Source: Sphaerosporella brunnea (taxonomy: Eukaryota; Ascomycota; Pezizomycetes; Pezizales; Pyronemataceae). Taken from it: a stretch of 47,709 nt of DNA. Location of the stretch: the NCBI GenBank assembly GCA_008704415.1, contig VXIS01000350.1, positions 1 through 47,709 of the forward strand, in the 5' to 3' direction. The stretch's first letter is position 1. Every line of letters begins with the position of its first letter. Position numbers and translations under genes: made by a program. This document shows positions 32,979 to 44,310 of this stretch, piece after piece. The notes beneath the pieces were generated by a model. The model worked only from the letters and a program-made list of their open reading frames with translations. It made no database searches and was not told where the DNA came from.

Positions 32979-34049
32979 GAGTACTTTACGTAATGAGCTC
33001 TTTGAGTTATTTTGGATAGGCAATTTAAACAGGCAATGAAAGACTTCCTGTAAGGATCTAAAAGGATTTAAAAGGGATATGGAAGCTTTGAAACCTTATT
33101 TTTCCGGAAAAACCGTCCAGACGAAAAGTCTGAATAGAGGAGGGGGGGGGGTCTATTTAGACTTCCAGACGTCCAAAAGTCTGGGTCACGCGAGGTATTT
33201 GGGGTGTCACTGCGAGTAGCCGTAAAACATTGGCCGTGACGTCGCCCTCGACTGGTGGTTGTGTGAAGGCAAAGATCGCTTTACTTTTGAAAATCAGCTC
33301 AACGGGAATGGCGGGACCCTTTCAGACACAGTTTCTGACTTCTAAACCCTTCTAAATTCTTGCGGGAAGTCTTCCAATCTATCTGAAATAGATTTACGCA
33401 TACAGAATAACCATTGCTCATAGAAGGGATGGGATCACAGAGAAATACGGACTTGAAAAGCAAGGCGGAGACTGATCCCCTATGCATTTCCCCCGCAGTG
33501 TTACAACCCTAGGCCTAGTTATAAGAGGCAGGAAGGTTCCAAGTAACTTTTCAAACTCCTCTAGACGAACTGTGGCTGGTGTAGCTTTATTAAACTTGAT
33601 CGATGTTTCCAGGTGGTTATATATCCTCCAAACTCTTCAGACACCAGCGTTCGTGCCGCCAACATATCATTCCCGTAACTTGGGAAAACAACCTGATTCG
33701 CCGGCGGACCAAACATCTAACAGTATCCATTGGCACGGACTGGGAGAGAGCTTGTTATTTGATCTGGTTTGGCCCCTAATCGATCAATTTACCAGATAAT
33801 TTGAGAATCTTGAGTTCACCGATCGTAGTCAGCAGGTCTTAGAGTTGGCCTGCTCTGGAGAGTCCGAGCTTGGTCGGAAAAGTGCGGGGTATTTTGACGG
33901 GTGGAGAAGTCCATTCGTCCCGAAACTCGATGATGTTTGCTGAGTCGGCTGAGCCACATCGCACCGCCACATGCATCTCACCCCGAGATACCCCCAGGCT
34001 GCGATGGGGTAATCTATCGGTTGCTCTCGCTACCACACCACACATACTC
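32979..34049. other. Intergenic stretch with weak inverted repeats
   Basis: A degenerate inverted pair (AAGACTTCC...TTTAAAAGG near 33039-33075 against 33340-33375) may be another worn TIR element. A solo TTCCCCCGCAGTGTTA at 33487-33502 matches the ends of the TCCCCCGCAG family without a partner. No gene supported. Confidence 0.4.
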
Positions 34050-34057
34050 TATATAAA
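34050..34057 (+). promoter_or_regulatory. TATA box of the prenyltransferase gene
   Basis: TATATAAA 39 bases before the ATG at 34097. Confidence 0.55.
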
Positions 34058-34096
34058 CGCGTGGTGAATCCCTCCGTGCGCGCGAGATTGAGGTTG

Positions 34097-35621
34097 ATGC
34101 GAACTATGACCGATACCCAAGTCAACGTCGACGCCAAAGAAATGGTTGGCGGCGAAGACCTGTCCCGCATCGTGAGTCTCGTTCTATTTTTTTGATCATG
34201 AATACGAACTTGATAAGTTACAGTTAGTATCCTCCCCTTCACCTCAATCTGTTCACGATCTCCCAAGCGCCACCGCCGTCTACGCGTGGCCGTCTATCCT
34301 TGCGCCTTATCTATCGACTGCTCTCACCCACCGGGGTTCCTATACCGAGTCGGAAATACTCCATCACACCGCTTTCTTCGCCAAACATGTATCCAGTTGG
34401 CTTGGCCCAGGCCCCACCGGCTCCAACAGGGCTCAATATCCCTCTTCAATGACGAAGGACTATACACCTTTCGAATTGAGTTTCTGCTGGAAAAGCGCGC
34501 AGCAAAACGGGACTCCCATAGTCCGTTATGTGATCGACATCTTCCCCCAAGATCCAACCAGCGACAGGCGGGGCTCGCTCTCTCGAGCGCTCGACGCCAT
34601 CGCGTCTCTCAATGTGCTCTCCAAGGAGCCTGATAACCAACTCTCGGTGTTCCCCGAGCTGTGGTCTCACGTCACACGCTTTTTTATGAGTATTGAAGCG
34701 ACGCTCCATGCGACCCCCTGCGAGTCCTGCCGACCCTCTTCCACGTTCATCGGCTTCGACCTCGTTGCCACGCAGACAAGGGCAAAACTCTACTGGCTTC
34801 TGCCGTCGTGTCAGAGCACTCCCGACTTGCTGCAAACCATCGACCAACTCTTTGAGACTTGCGCCAGCGTGAACCCTTTTTTTGCTTCCACATCCTTCAC
34901 CGCCGGATGGTCGCAGCTCCGTGAGCACGTCGCCGCGAACGCCGAATCTTTGCGACCGCGGATGGTCAGTATTGATGCCACTCGCTGGCCGGCGCCGAGA
35001 GTCAAGTTCTACACGCGATGCGTCTTCGCGGAGTCGAACAATGGGTTCGGCGTTATTCGGCCACACCTAACGCTTGACGGCAAACTCTCTTTGGAGAGTG
35101 ATTTTGAGAACACATGTGAGCGGTTGTGGGAGGGACTCGTGCAGAAGGAGGGGGAGAAGCGATCAAAGTATTGCATGCTGCTTTGGGATATCGGCGTGGA
35201 AGGAACGGTCGGGAGTAAGCTATACATCATGTGCCAAGAAATCCCTAGAACCGATGTTGTGGTGGCAGGAAAAGTGTTGGAGTGCTGTCGCGCTTCCGCA
35301 GGCGCCGGATTGCTGGAGTAAGTCTCTCCTCCACTGTTTGCATGGGAGCGTTGACGTGCTGAGAGAAGTTACGTAGGGCTTTTGCAGCAAAGGACACGCC
35401 ATCCGCGTTTATTGGCGAGTGAGTCATCGCAATCTAGTAACACGGACTGAGGTTGAAGCTAATGCTACGATAGAATTGGGCTTGCACCCCGCGGCGCAGA
35501 GACGGAGGTATCGATCTATGCCAGTCCTTGTTGGTTTTCGAAGGATTTATGGAAGGAAGGTGAGGATGAAGAGGGATTGCTGGAGAAGATCTGTCCCTAT
35601 GGAGGGATGTATGGTTCGTGA
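34097..35621 (+). CDS. DMATS-type aromatic prenyltransferase, 452 aa
   Basis: Four exons: 34097-34171, 34224-35317, 35377-35418 and 35474-35621; 1359 nt in frame. Transfers a dimethylallyl or similar prenyl group to an aromatic acceptor, usually an indole or tyrosine, by the ABBA-fold mechanism without a DDxxD motif. Seen: YTPFELSFCW with Glu109 at the position of the catalytic acceptor-binding Glu of the family; VRYVIDIFPQ; ARVKFYTRC-type strand written here as PAPRVKFYTRCVF; and the C-terminal strand ETEVSIYASPCWF, recovered only by splicing the last two introns. Length is normal. The nearby aminotransferase and aldolase suggest an aromatic amino- or keto-acid acceptor, which is inference. 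An alternative in-frame ATG is three codons downstream. Confidence 0.92.
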
Positions 35622-36648
35622 ACGTCATGCTCCTGGTGCTGTACATATATGGAGTGCATTTGAGTCCATTAGTGCATGGCAGGGCCCAAGCCTCTTAAAT
35701 TGTGATTTGTTTTACACGCGTCAGCTGTCAAGCGGGTATGCACGAACGTGGTGGTGGTTGGGGCACTATGCTCCACTGAGGGGAGGTCGAAACGACAGTC
35801 ATATCCGCTCAGCTTCAATTCAACGTAATCTGTGATATATTATAAGAGCACGCACGGAGCCATACTTCCCCATTAGGGAGGTTTAGCTAGCGATACAACA
35901 CAATTGCAACTCAAAACTAGACTGCGGCTGGTGCACCGTTGTTCGCGACAGAAAAAAAAGAGGTTATAGCGACAAGCACTTCCACCATCATATTCCACCA
36001 ACACACCACGTTCTATGAAGCTGCTAAAATACTGGCAGTCGTTGTAGAAGCCTCTGCTATGGTGTGTTTCTTCTGTAAAATCATTGATTTTTTTTTTTGC
36101 AGGTACGTTAGTCACGTATGACTGCCCAGGATCAAAGCTGTGTGGCTATTTCCCCGACGATCACGGACGGGCCGATCCTAGAACAAAGCCCAAACCCAAT
36201 ATGCTTAACTAAGCCTTAAGGATTTAGTAGCATTACATACTGACAAACAAGCGGAGCCGTTCTTTCTACCAGGGTAACGTTAACCTGCCGCGGTATCAGG
36301 CCGTTGTCAAATGTTGTGTGATCTACATCTGGGCGGGTTACCCAGGATGTCCAGAACTATTGCGCAATTTCTTGAGCTCGAGGATTTTCTGGAGGGAATG
36401 AAGGTTTGGAGCGAGGAAACGGCGGAAGGCCAGGATGATGATGAGCGGCTTCAAGGGTTCTAGGGGCTGACGGTAGGGCAAGGGGCAGTTTCTGGAGGCC
36501 CCAAGGTGTTCGCCCCTGAGCATCAAAAATCGGCGAGCATACGGTGGAACCAGTTTACGAAATACACCTGGACAAAATTTGGCTGAAACATAGCTACTTA
36601 TTTACACAAAACACATTTCGGAGCAGACAACTCTGGCTCTGCCTTCGT
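35622..36648. other. Intergenic stretch between convergent genes, no gene supported
   Basis: Lies between the 3' end of the prenyltransferase (+) and the 3' end of the aldolase (-). Short frames show no family resemblance. Confidence 0.35.
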
Positions 36649-37804
36649 TCAATGGCTATTTGCCTGTCCAATATATCTCTCCGCGCTATCCGTGCGTGAT
36701 CTTTTGGCTGCTGGCTGTCCATTGCCATTTTCCAGAGCTGCCTCACCCCTCTTCTCGCACTCCTTCAAGAGAGTTTTCATATTCGCCAGATCTTGTCGAT
36801 GCCCATTTACCACACTTATAATGTCGGCGCTTGTCAGCAACAGACTAAACTTACTGACCCAGGCATTCGAGTTTGCTGACACCTTAAAAGCGACTGTCAT
36901 GAGTGGCTTTCGATGCCGTTGGGAGACAGCTATCAGCCGGTCCATTTCTCGTAAGAATCGTGGGTGGTCATTCTCTGCTGATCCTACGGGCTTATGGGGT
37001 AGCCCTAGCGATACACGCAGGTCGCCGGGCCCAAGCATCAAGGCATTGACACCGGGTGTCGACGCAATGGCCTCTAAATTATCCAGTGCGAGCTAGACTA
37101 TCATGTCAGATTTCTAGTGATTCCGGTCAAAGAAGGCGTGGCTGATAATTTGATGCTCACCGTGGATTCGATCTGGACAATGACGGCGATGTGGGCATCA
37201 GCCACCCGCAAGTGATCATAGCCCGGTGGTGCCAGATCCGTGGCCCCTGCAATCAACGCAGAAGGAGAAAGGGAGCGATCTCCACCCGAATAAGGGTATT
37301 TGCATTTTTCCACTGCCCTGGCCGCCTCTTCGGGAGTGTCGATGTGCGGGAAGATTATTCCAGCGGCGCCTGCGCTTGGTGAGTGACCGCTTCCAAACGC
37401 GACAAAGTATGGATACCCACCGGCATCAAGAGCGTGAGTGAGCAACTCAGATTCTGAGCTCGGCACGCGCACAACGGCAACGGTACGGCCTTCGCTCGCA
37501 AGATTCACAGTCTGGACCAGTTGAATCAGATTCTCGGCGTTAATCGCACTGTATGTGTTAAGAAGGAACCGATGAGAGAACTGATTATCCGATAGAGCAA
37601 TTACCTGTGCAAGGCATCGATCATGACAAAATCTAATCCCAGAACGGCCACCGAACGCGCAATGGTAGTGTGTGGTAAGGCAACCACAGAGCCAAACAGA
37701 TGAGATATGGGCACGCCGGAAGAGGGATCCAGTGTCCCCTCAATGGCTTTCGCAAGGTTGGATGGCTGGAAAAGGGAGAGCGCTCGGTGTTGCTGCATGT
37801 TCAT
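36649..37804 (-). CDS. HpcH/HpaI-family aldolase (macrophomate-synthase-like), 343 aa
   Basis: Three exons (minus): 37804-37605, 37548-37161 and 37092-36649; 1032 nt in frame. A Mg2+-dependent class II aldolase fold that cleaves or forms C-C bonds with a pyruvate enolate. Seen in order: ALPHTTIARSVAVLGLDFVMIDALH (first strand and helix), HSAINAENLIQ across the first splice, VRVPS with Arg94, GIIFPHIDTPEEAARAV, VQIES with Glu194, and LGPGDLR with Asp220. Glu194 and Asp220 occupy the metal-ligand positions of the family and Arg94 the substrate Arg. The C-terminal ~30 residues are polar (AAKRSRTD) and extra to the fold. Oriented divergently from the aminotransferase with a ~730-bp shared upstream region, which fits co-regulation. 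Confidence 0.9.
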
Positions 37805-38535
37805 CGCTTATACGTTCCTAGATATGGTGAAAAACTATGGATTATAAAACATTGTTAGATCTCTCGGTGGCAATTAACTGAGTGACTGGTTTGTGGGAAC
37901 CCTAAAGACTGTCTCTCTGTCGAGAAATAGATATTACACCGCTTTATTTGGGCACGATTCCCGAAAGCAGTGGGTACCCGAACAGCGGCAAGCTACGCTC
38001 GACTTTGCCTACCTACTATAATAAACTAGATATGTGGTTATCCGTGGGCCTTTTTTGGCGGACGGCAGAGGAAACAATAGCGCACTTCGAGCGGAAAAAT
38101 AATGTAGTGCCTATTAGTTGTACCTGTATTCAGGTTACAGCGGGAACTTTGATAGTGCAGGGATTGAAAAAAAAACGCAAGCTGGAACCCACAAACTCCA
38201 TATCTGCCGCTGAACAACCACTCTCGGATGTATATTGTGCGCGTACAAAAAAAGCGGCTGGGGGCGTTCAGAGCCAAAGTAACCTCGATTCCGGGTTTAC
38301 CTTGATGTATGATGGATATTTATACCGAGGGAATCGATAGCCAAAGCAGGAACTTATACGTAGGGAGTATTGCGAAGAAAAGGCCAATAATCGACCGGGT
38401 CCAGTACAGATATCCTTCCACGTCGTTTACAAAGCTGCTGATTGCGGTCTGGCTTCCGTTCGCCTCTCATAACTATACTGAAACGCGTCTTTTTGCATTC
38501 GGATTAGCTCTTTCGCTTCTTTCTCAATCGTAACG
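37805..38535. promoter_or_regulatory. Shared divergent upstream region of aldolase and aminotransferase genes
   Basis: About 730 bp without a supported gene between two divergent starts. A bidirectional promoter is inferred from the layout only; I could not assign a specific operator. A TTATAA-type AT-rich patch lies near 37841-37850 on the aldolase side. Confidence 0.4.
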
Positions 38536-39919
38536 ATGAAGCTGCAGCCTGCTCACTTCTCGCTGGAGTATGCCATCCGACCCAACGTCCTTGCTACGTC
38601 TGCCTCTATCACATCGACGTATGATGAATCTCAGCCTCGCACAAGCGTCGTGCTTGACGCCAATGAAAACCCCTTCGGGAGTTGTCTGACACAGGGTTCC
38701 TTCACACTACCAATGAATGGCTCCACAAGCATAGACAGTATGGCCGCGATAGGCTTCGCCGAGACGGCCTCGCTACATCGCTACCCGTCTGCATCCCAAG
38801 CACAGCTTAAAAGCGCGATTGCAGCGTGGAAAGGGCTTCCGAGTAAGCTCAACTGTCGTCAAATCATGACGAATGCTCATGGTCTGGATAGGTGGCGGAC
38901 ATGTATGCCTGGGAATCGGAGCGTCGGATCTCATTGACCTCACCATCCGTATAACGTGCAGACCTACAAGAGATGCGATCATGATAACTCCGCCGTCATT
39001 TCCTCTCTACAAAGCCAGAGCAGACTTGAATGAGGTGAACGCTGTCGAGTGCCCGCTCAAAACCGGTGAAGGCGAGGACTTATTCCAGTTGCGGGTGCCA
39101 GAGGCGAGCAAATGTTACTCCTAAGCACCGCCTTCCTGCCGCTAACTGTCTTATCTGCAGATGATGGACCAGCTCCACAAAAACCCCCAGATCAAAGTGG
39201 TATTCCTTGCCTCCCCAGGCAATCCAACAGGCACACTGATCCCGCTCTCGGATATCCGGCAAATCCTGGATTTTCCGAGCTTCCGCGGCCTCGTGGTCGT
39301 CGATGAAGCCTATATCGACTTCAGCGATGGAATCTCCGCCCTTAGCCTGCTTGACACATACAACAATCTCGTTGTCATCCAGACTTTCAGTAAGATGCAT
39401 GGACTGGCAGGTATCAGGTGAGTGGTGACACTACTTTCTGTTCTGGCGCACAAAATTAACCACGTCAACAGGGTCGGCGCAGCATTCGCTCACCCGGATA
39501 TCGTTGAGATGATGCACAGGATGCAGATGCCTTACTCCATCTCCACTCCATCCTCCACGTTGGCACTGCTCGCCCTTTCACCCGCAGCGTCCCAAGCACG
39601 GCGGCTGGCAAAAGCTCAGATAACAGCAAACCGCGCCTCGCTCAGAAGCGCACTGGCAGAGCTAAATTCCCTCGGCGTCGGTGTGCCACTTGATGGCGGT
39701 CATGCAAATTTCCTTTTGGTGCCGATATTGAAATGCGGGACGACGCAGCGGGACGGCACGAGGGCGCGAACGCTCGTCACGCGGCTGAAGGAAGAGTGGG
39801 CAGTGTCGGTGCGGTACGTGGGTGAGATGCCAGGGCTGCAGGCGTGCTTGAGAATCGCAGTGGGAACAAAGGCGGAGAACGCGAGGCTAGTGGAGGGGTT
39901 GCTTGCTATTCTGGCCTAA
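38536..39919 (+). CDS. HisC-like PLP aminotransferase (histidinol-phosphate aminotransferase family), 407 aa
   Basis: Four exons: 38536-38842, 38892-39103, 39161-39417 and 39472-39919; 1224 nt in frame. Fold-type I PLP enzyme. Seen: LDANENPFG, LHRYPSASQ, LGIGASDLIDL after a 49-nt GTAAGC intron, SPGNPTGT with Asn194, VVDEAYIDF with Asp221 for the pyridine nitrogen, and FSKMHGLAGIR with the PLP-binding Lys251. The second intron is best read with a GC donor (GAG|GCGAGC, branch GCTAAC): this aligns to the family without a gap, while the nearest GT donor costs three residues. The family works on histidinol phosphate but also on aromatic amino acids. Its place beside a prenyltransferase and an aldolase suggests a biosynthetic paralogue or a self-resistance copy of HIS5-type enzyme. 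Confidence 0.9.
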
Positions 39920-42101
39920 TGAACGATTAAATGCCTCTCCCTCGTGGAAGGGGGTAACAAAATTTGTGGCTTAGTAATGAAAACCCTCATGGTCTGGCAG
40001 GCCTGTATTTGGTCCGTTGGTGTTGGCAGCGCGGCGGACTTGATGAGGTAATCCTGTTCCCACCCGCCCGCCTTGCCCGCCTTGCCCGCCTCAAACTCCG
40101 CCTTGTGCACCAATCAGAATGAGATCTGAACAGGCAATCCGTTGTGATTGGACCACCCTCCAGCCACAGTCCCCCCCCCCCCCCACCAACTCGCCCGATT
40201 GCTCTCGGTGAAGAGCATATCAAACGACAGGCGACGGGACCAGGTTCAATGCCCGGCTTCATCTTTTGCAAGGGATTCTGCGGCGAGTGGCGGCGAGTGG
40301 CGGCGAGTGGCGTCGCGACCCGGCTTTACTGTCTCTCCTACACCCACAACTACTTTTGCTCCTAGAAAAATATTGCCTTTCGCGCCGTCAAATTCCTTGT
40401 TCGCTGCCATTGACCCAGTCGAACATCAATCAACAGCCAAAGCCAAAGGCGGTGGGTGCAACTCCAATGTTGGTTGCACTCGGCCACGGTATATATAATT
40501 CGGTCGCGCCCATGGAAAGAGCGGGCGGCTGGCGGTTAACTATGGGAGCCCCCCGCCCTCGCGCGTCAAGCGCAGCCGCTAGCAATTATACATGCTCTGA
40601 ACGTGGGAAGTTTGATCCGAAGATTCGAAGCAATGCTAGAATCAGTTTGAGTCTAGACCAATACACAGACGATCGACTTTCGCTCTCATATTTAATTCTT
40701 CCAGCTGTTTCAATAGTGTTCCTCTAGGGTATTCTACAGCGACCAAACTAGGCATTCGGTTCTCGCCGATCTTCATCTCACCTGCGATAGTGTAGGCACT
40801 GAAGAAATTCTGTGTAATAACTTATACCTATTGTAGGAGTACACTCAAGTCATGGAAGGGGTGAACGGTGATTCACAATCTCGTGGTATTTTTTCTACCC
40901 TAAATTGTTATGGAGGGTTGCGGTTAATATAGTAGAGTAGATTCAGATGGTAGGGATGCAGTTTATGAACGGGCTGATGGGTCCTGATGGGCGAGGGGGA
41001 CACGAACACACGGATCAGTTGCTCTACACATAATAAATTCCGAGGACCATTACGTTTGATACAAACCGAACAAGTGGACTTCTCCTGACCTTACCGGTAC
41101 AGGATACTATCCCGGTGACGGGCATATTTTGCGATGGGGGACTCCTACTCTACAATAAGCCATCTTTCGAGGCCTTGGGTGACATTTCAGACCCGAGATG
41201 TAGTCTGATGGTTCGGTTCGGTGGTAACTTGGGGACATTTAGGCGACTGGCGTTAACGTTGCTCCCTTCGCACCCGAGCCCCGATTACAGGAGCGATAAG
41301 GTTTTGCGGATTACTCCCAACTGGCGGCGTTTGGAGTCCGGCTGGGTCATACTAAATTGAGTTAAAACTATATTCGATGACTGCGGAGCCGGGCTTGGGA
41401 ACTCCATTTGGGAAATTCGTCAAGTATGCACGGGGTATCTGGCCGATCCCTTCGTCGGTCCGCAAAGACACAATTGTTTCCCCTCAATAGGCTAGCTCTA
41501 GCGACCATCAGTGATTGAACGACGAAGGGATAGTCTGGGTTTGCCCAGCTGGCCTGGTCCAGCTGGGAAAGATTTCATGTTTGGCTACAGCACAGTCCCC
41601 GGAGTTCATTGGAGGCACAGATCAACAACCACCAAGTACTCGGCAAGTGGATTCCTATCGGCGATAAAAGCGGGAAAAACTTCCGCTGTGCCTGTCCAGG
41701 ACGATGGCCGCCGGTGCAGTACCCGGAATGAGAGTCGAGAATGAACCTGATGTGAAACATAGAAATAGCGTCGCGGCCAATCGAAAGAAGACGCGTACGA
41801 AGGATTGACCGACTTGTCTATGAAGTGCGCGGTGGTGTTCTAACTAGAGTAGCCGTCCTGCGGCGTTTTTCCGGAATCGCTACTATCGTAGCCTAGTAAG
41901 GCTGATTGGCGCGATATTCTGCATACTAGACACAGCAACCTGGCGTTCGTGTATTCTGAATCAATTGCGGCAGTTTTTGCGCAATGCACCGATGATGACG
42001 CCTGGGCGGGCGGGGTCCTGTGTAGAGTATATGAGGCGGTCGAATCCCGTAGTAGCTACATACCACAACAACCAAAGCAACTAGCACAAAGCACCGCAGC
42101 C
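39920..42101. other. Long intergenic region, no gene supported
   Basis: Over 2 kb with only short unrecognised frames. Contains a C-run near 40170-40183, a triple GGCGAGTGGC repeat at 40281-40312, and a cluster of C-rich GCCCGCCTT units near 40062-40091. The last part holds the thioesterase promoter. Confidence 0.4.
40281..40312 (+). repeat. Three 10-bp GGCGAGTGGC-type tandem units
   Basis: CGGCGAGTGG repeated three times in a row, then a diverged fourth start. Simple short tandem repeat. Confidence 0.85.
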
Positions 42102-42695
42102 ATGGAAACCGCAATCAATACCTTGCCCGAAGCCACAACGGAGAATTCTAGTGCTCCCTACTACCAACCGGGGTCCTCGACTCCTCCCCAATATCACCCC
42201 GACTTTACGGCTCATCCCTGGGCCCTTGCACTTCTCAAGTCGCCAAACGTCCGGCACCGGAGAGACTGGCTGCGCTGTGACTACAGCGACAACACCGACA
42301 CATTGTTGCGCCGCACAGTCGCCGCTACCGACTCGTTCCGGGCGTATGCCGCACTCACGCAATACCATCCGGAGACGGGGATGATCGAGAACTTGAATCT
42401 CATCTCGCTCGGCACGGATCTTAACGCCCATCAAAACCTACTCCACGGCGGGATCGTTGCAACGTTGCTGGATGAGATTGTTGGCGCTGCAGCCGGCTTG
42501 GGGTTTACGGCGTACTTGAATGTTTCGTTCAAGAAGCCAGTCAAGACGCCGGCTGTGGTGCTGCTGCGGAGTAGAGTCGTCAAGCAGGAGGGGAGGAAGA
42601 TAATCTGCGCTGGGAGTCTGGAGGATGGAATGGGGGGCATGTACGCCAGTGCTGAGGGGATGTATGTTCAACCGTCTGGGAAGCTTAAGCTGTAG
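42102..42695 (+). CDS. Hotdog-fold acyl-CoA thioesterase-like protein (4HBT family), 197 aa
   Basis: Start chosen at 42102 because its context (GCCATGG) is strong and the family-like part follows; the frame is open 51 codons further upstream. Expected to hydrolyse acyl thioesters. Residues ~95-197 carry the fold: NLHQ-type start NAHQNLLHGGIVATLLDE with HGG at 115-117 and the acidic pair at 124-125, then TAYLNVSFKKPVKTP (central strand) and SLEDGMGGMYASAEGMYV. Intronless. The N-terminal ~35 residues are polar and Pro-rich. It is the last likely member of the metabolite cluster. Such enzymes in clusters may release a CoA-bound intermediate or be housekeeping, and the sequence does not decide which. 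Confidence 0.85.
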   Translation: METAINTLPEATTENSSAPYYQPGSSTPPQYHPDFTAHPWALALLKSPNVRHRRDWLRCDYSDNTDTLLRRTVAATDSFRAYAALTQYHPETGMIENLNLISLGTDLNAHQNLLHGGIVATLLDEIVGAAAGLGFTAYLNVSFKKPVKTPAVVLLRSRVVKQEGRKIICAGSLEDGMGGMYASAEGMYVQPSGKLKL

Positions 42696-42854
42696 AGCAT
42701 GACTTTGATTATGGGTGCTTGTTTGTATGTGCGGTCTCGCTAGCTAGCATGCGGGAGTTTTGCTTTTTTATTTGTTTTTACAGAGATATTTGGGCGGAGG
42801 GGATATTCGAATACTGCCCATAAACAAGGTTCTGCTGGAGGGCGGCAAAGTGGT

Positions 42855-43370
42855 TAGTGTTGCCCATGACCTGCGACATGTTAGTAACCTATGACTTTTT
42901 TACCTGACTTCCGACCGAAATAGGTGGCAAAATTCATAACTTTGTTCATAACTGCCGATCACGGTGGATTTTGTATGGGAACTATTCTTGGCTTGAAGTG
43001 AAACCCAATGGCAGTCAAAGAAAGCTTGTTCGCTCCCCACACCATCAGGTATTTCTCGAGAGCTTGCCCGTGGCGAAGTCACTGCGCCATAACGGCTCTT
43101 GAAAACCCTCCGGGCGACGACTTAAGGAACACTCTGACCCACACTGGTCCTGGCATGAGCGCGGTTTAGGCAATGGGAACTTTTGGGATTCCTACACACT
43201 GTAACACACACATATATGCGTCTGGCGTGGCGGTAGTACGCAGTGGAGGGTGCTTTCCCTATTGTTCTATTCTCTCTGTCCACTAACGCCAAAGTCATGA
43301 ACGAAGTCATGACTACTGAACAAAGTTACTAACCATGACTTGAACGTGAAGCCATTCATGGGCAACACTA
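42855..43370. mobile_element. 516-bp hAT-like MITE with 8-bp target duplication
   Basis: AAAGTGGT at 42847-42854 and at 43371-43378 flank ends TAGTGTTGCCCATGA and its complement. Subterminal blocks (GTTAGTAAC and its inverse, CATGACTT) repeat inside. Eight-bp duplication and terminal sequence fit hAT. No transposase. It lies 159 bp beyond the thioesterase stop. Confidence 0.9.
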
Positions 43371-43711
43371 AAAGTGGTGGCCGGCATCCGGTATGGCAGA
43401 ACGAGTGCACAGTCAGAACAAACAACAGTTGGTCAATCAGTAGCAAAACAACTGAACGGTGCACGTGTGGGGGTGGTAGTGTGGCGGTGGTAGTGATGTC
43501 TAGGCTGATTTTTTCAACTAGAACGAGGCGAGCAAAAACAAACGTGACTACACACTCTCGGAAGTCGGAGCGTACGCCCTAAACACTCCGGCGGAGATCC
43601 GACCAATCAATCGACCGTAAATCACCAGTCTGAATAACCAGAGAAGTAAAATAACCACACCAAACAAAGCAGACAAACATCTCTCGCAACTGATAGCTCT
43701 CAACCTCTATA

Positions 43712-43907
43712 CCGTATTGACTCGGCTATAAGAGACCCCCCCAGATTTGGTTAGCGGCAGTGAATTGCCTCATAGGGAAATTTTCAAGCTTACCAAGGAG
43801 GGTTTTTGTTTTTACTGACTTCCTTTTGGTGACATTAAATTCCCTATAAGGCAATTCTGTGCCGCTAACCAAATCTGGAGGGGTCTCTTATAGCCGAGTC
43901 AATACGG
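43712..43907. mobile_element. 196-bp nearly palindromic MITE (TA target)
   Basis: Starts CCGTATTGACTCGGC after TA and ends with its complement before TA. Inverted homology extends about 70 bp on each side (includes GATTTGGTTAGCGGC) and leaves a short central loop, so the whole unit can fold into one hairpin. No coding capacity; mariner-like by TA target and ends. Confidence 0.92.
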
Positions 43908-44310
43908 TATCACATCTATCGCACCCTGAGCCTTTAATATATGTAGGTCTTGACGTCGTGGAGGTTGCCGTGCATCGATCTAGGAGGTTGATATCGGGCT
44001 GCTTGTGGTGGTCATTGCGAAAACCCGAGTTGAATTGGTTGATGTGTAGACAAGGGCACAAGGCTATCTACTTAAGTACCTTATAGACATGTTTTGACTG
44101 GCGCTTCGGCGGTGAAGTTAACTATGTGTGCATGTGAGGCTTGGACCGGCTAGAGTTTAGGGCTAACATGTTCTGCTCTAAATAACACCCCGCACCCCTT
44201 TCGGGGACTTTCCGCGGGTATCGCCGAAGATGTCGTGATCCTGGGGCGCTCATTGTCTACTTGCTCGTCTGGAGTAAGGTTGGTGTGCCAGCCCCGGCCG
44301 TGGAGGGCTA

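Noticed and set aside
40219..40260. tRNA T-arm-like GGTTCAATGCC near 40231
   Set aside because: No A-box, anticodon stem or acceptor stem can be built around it.
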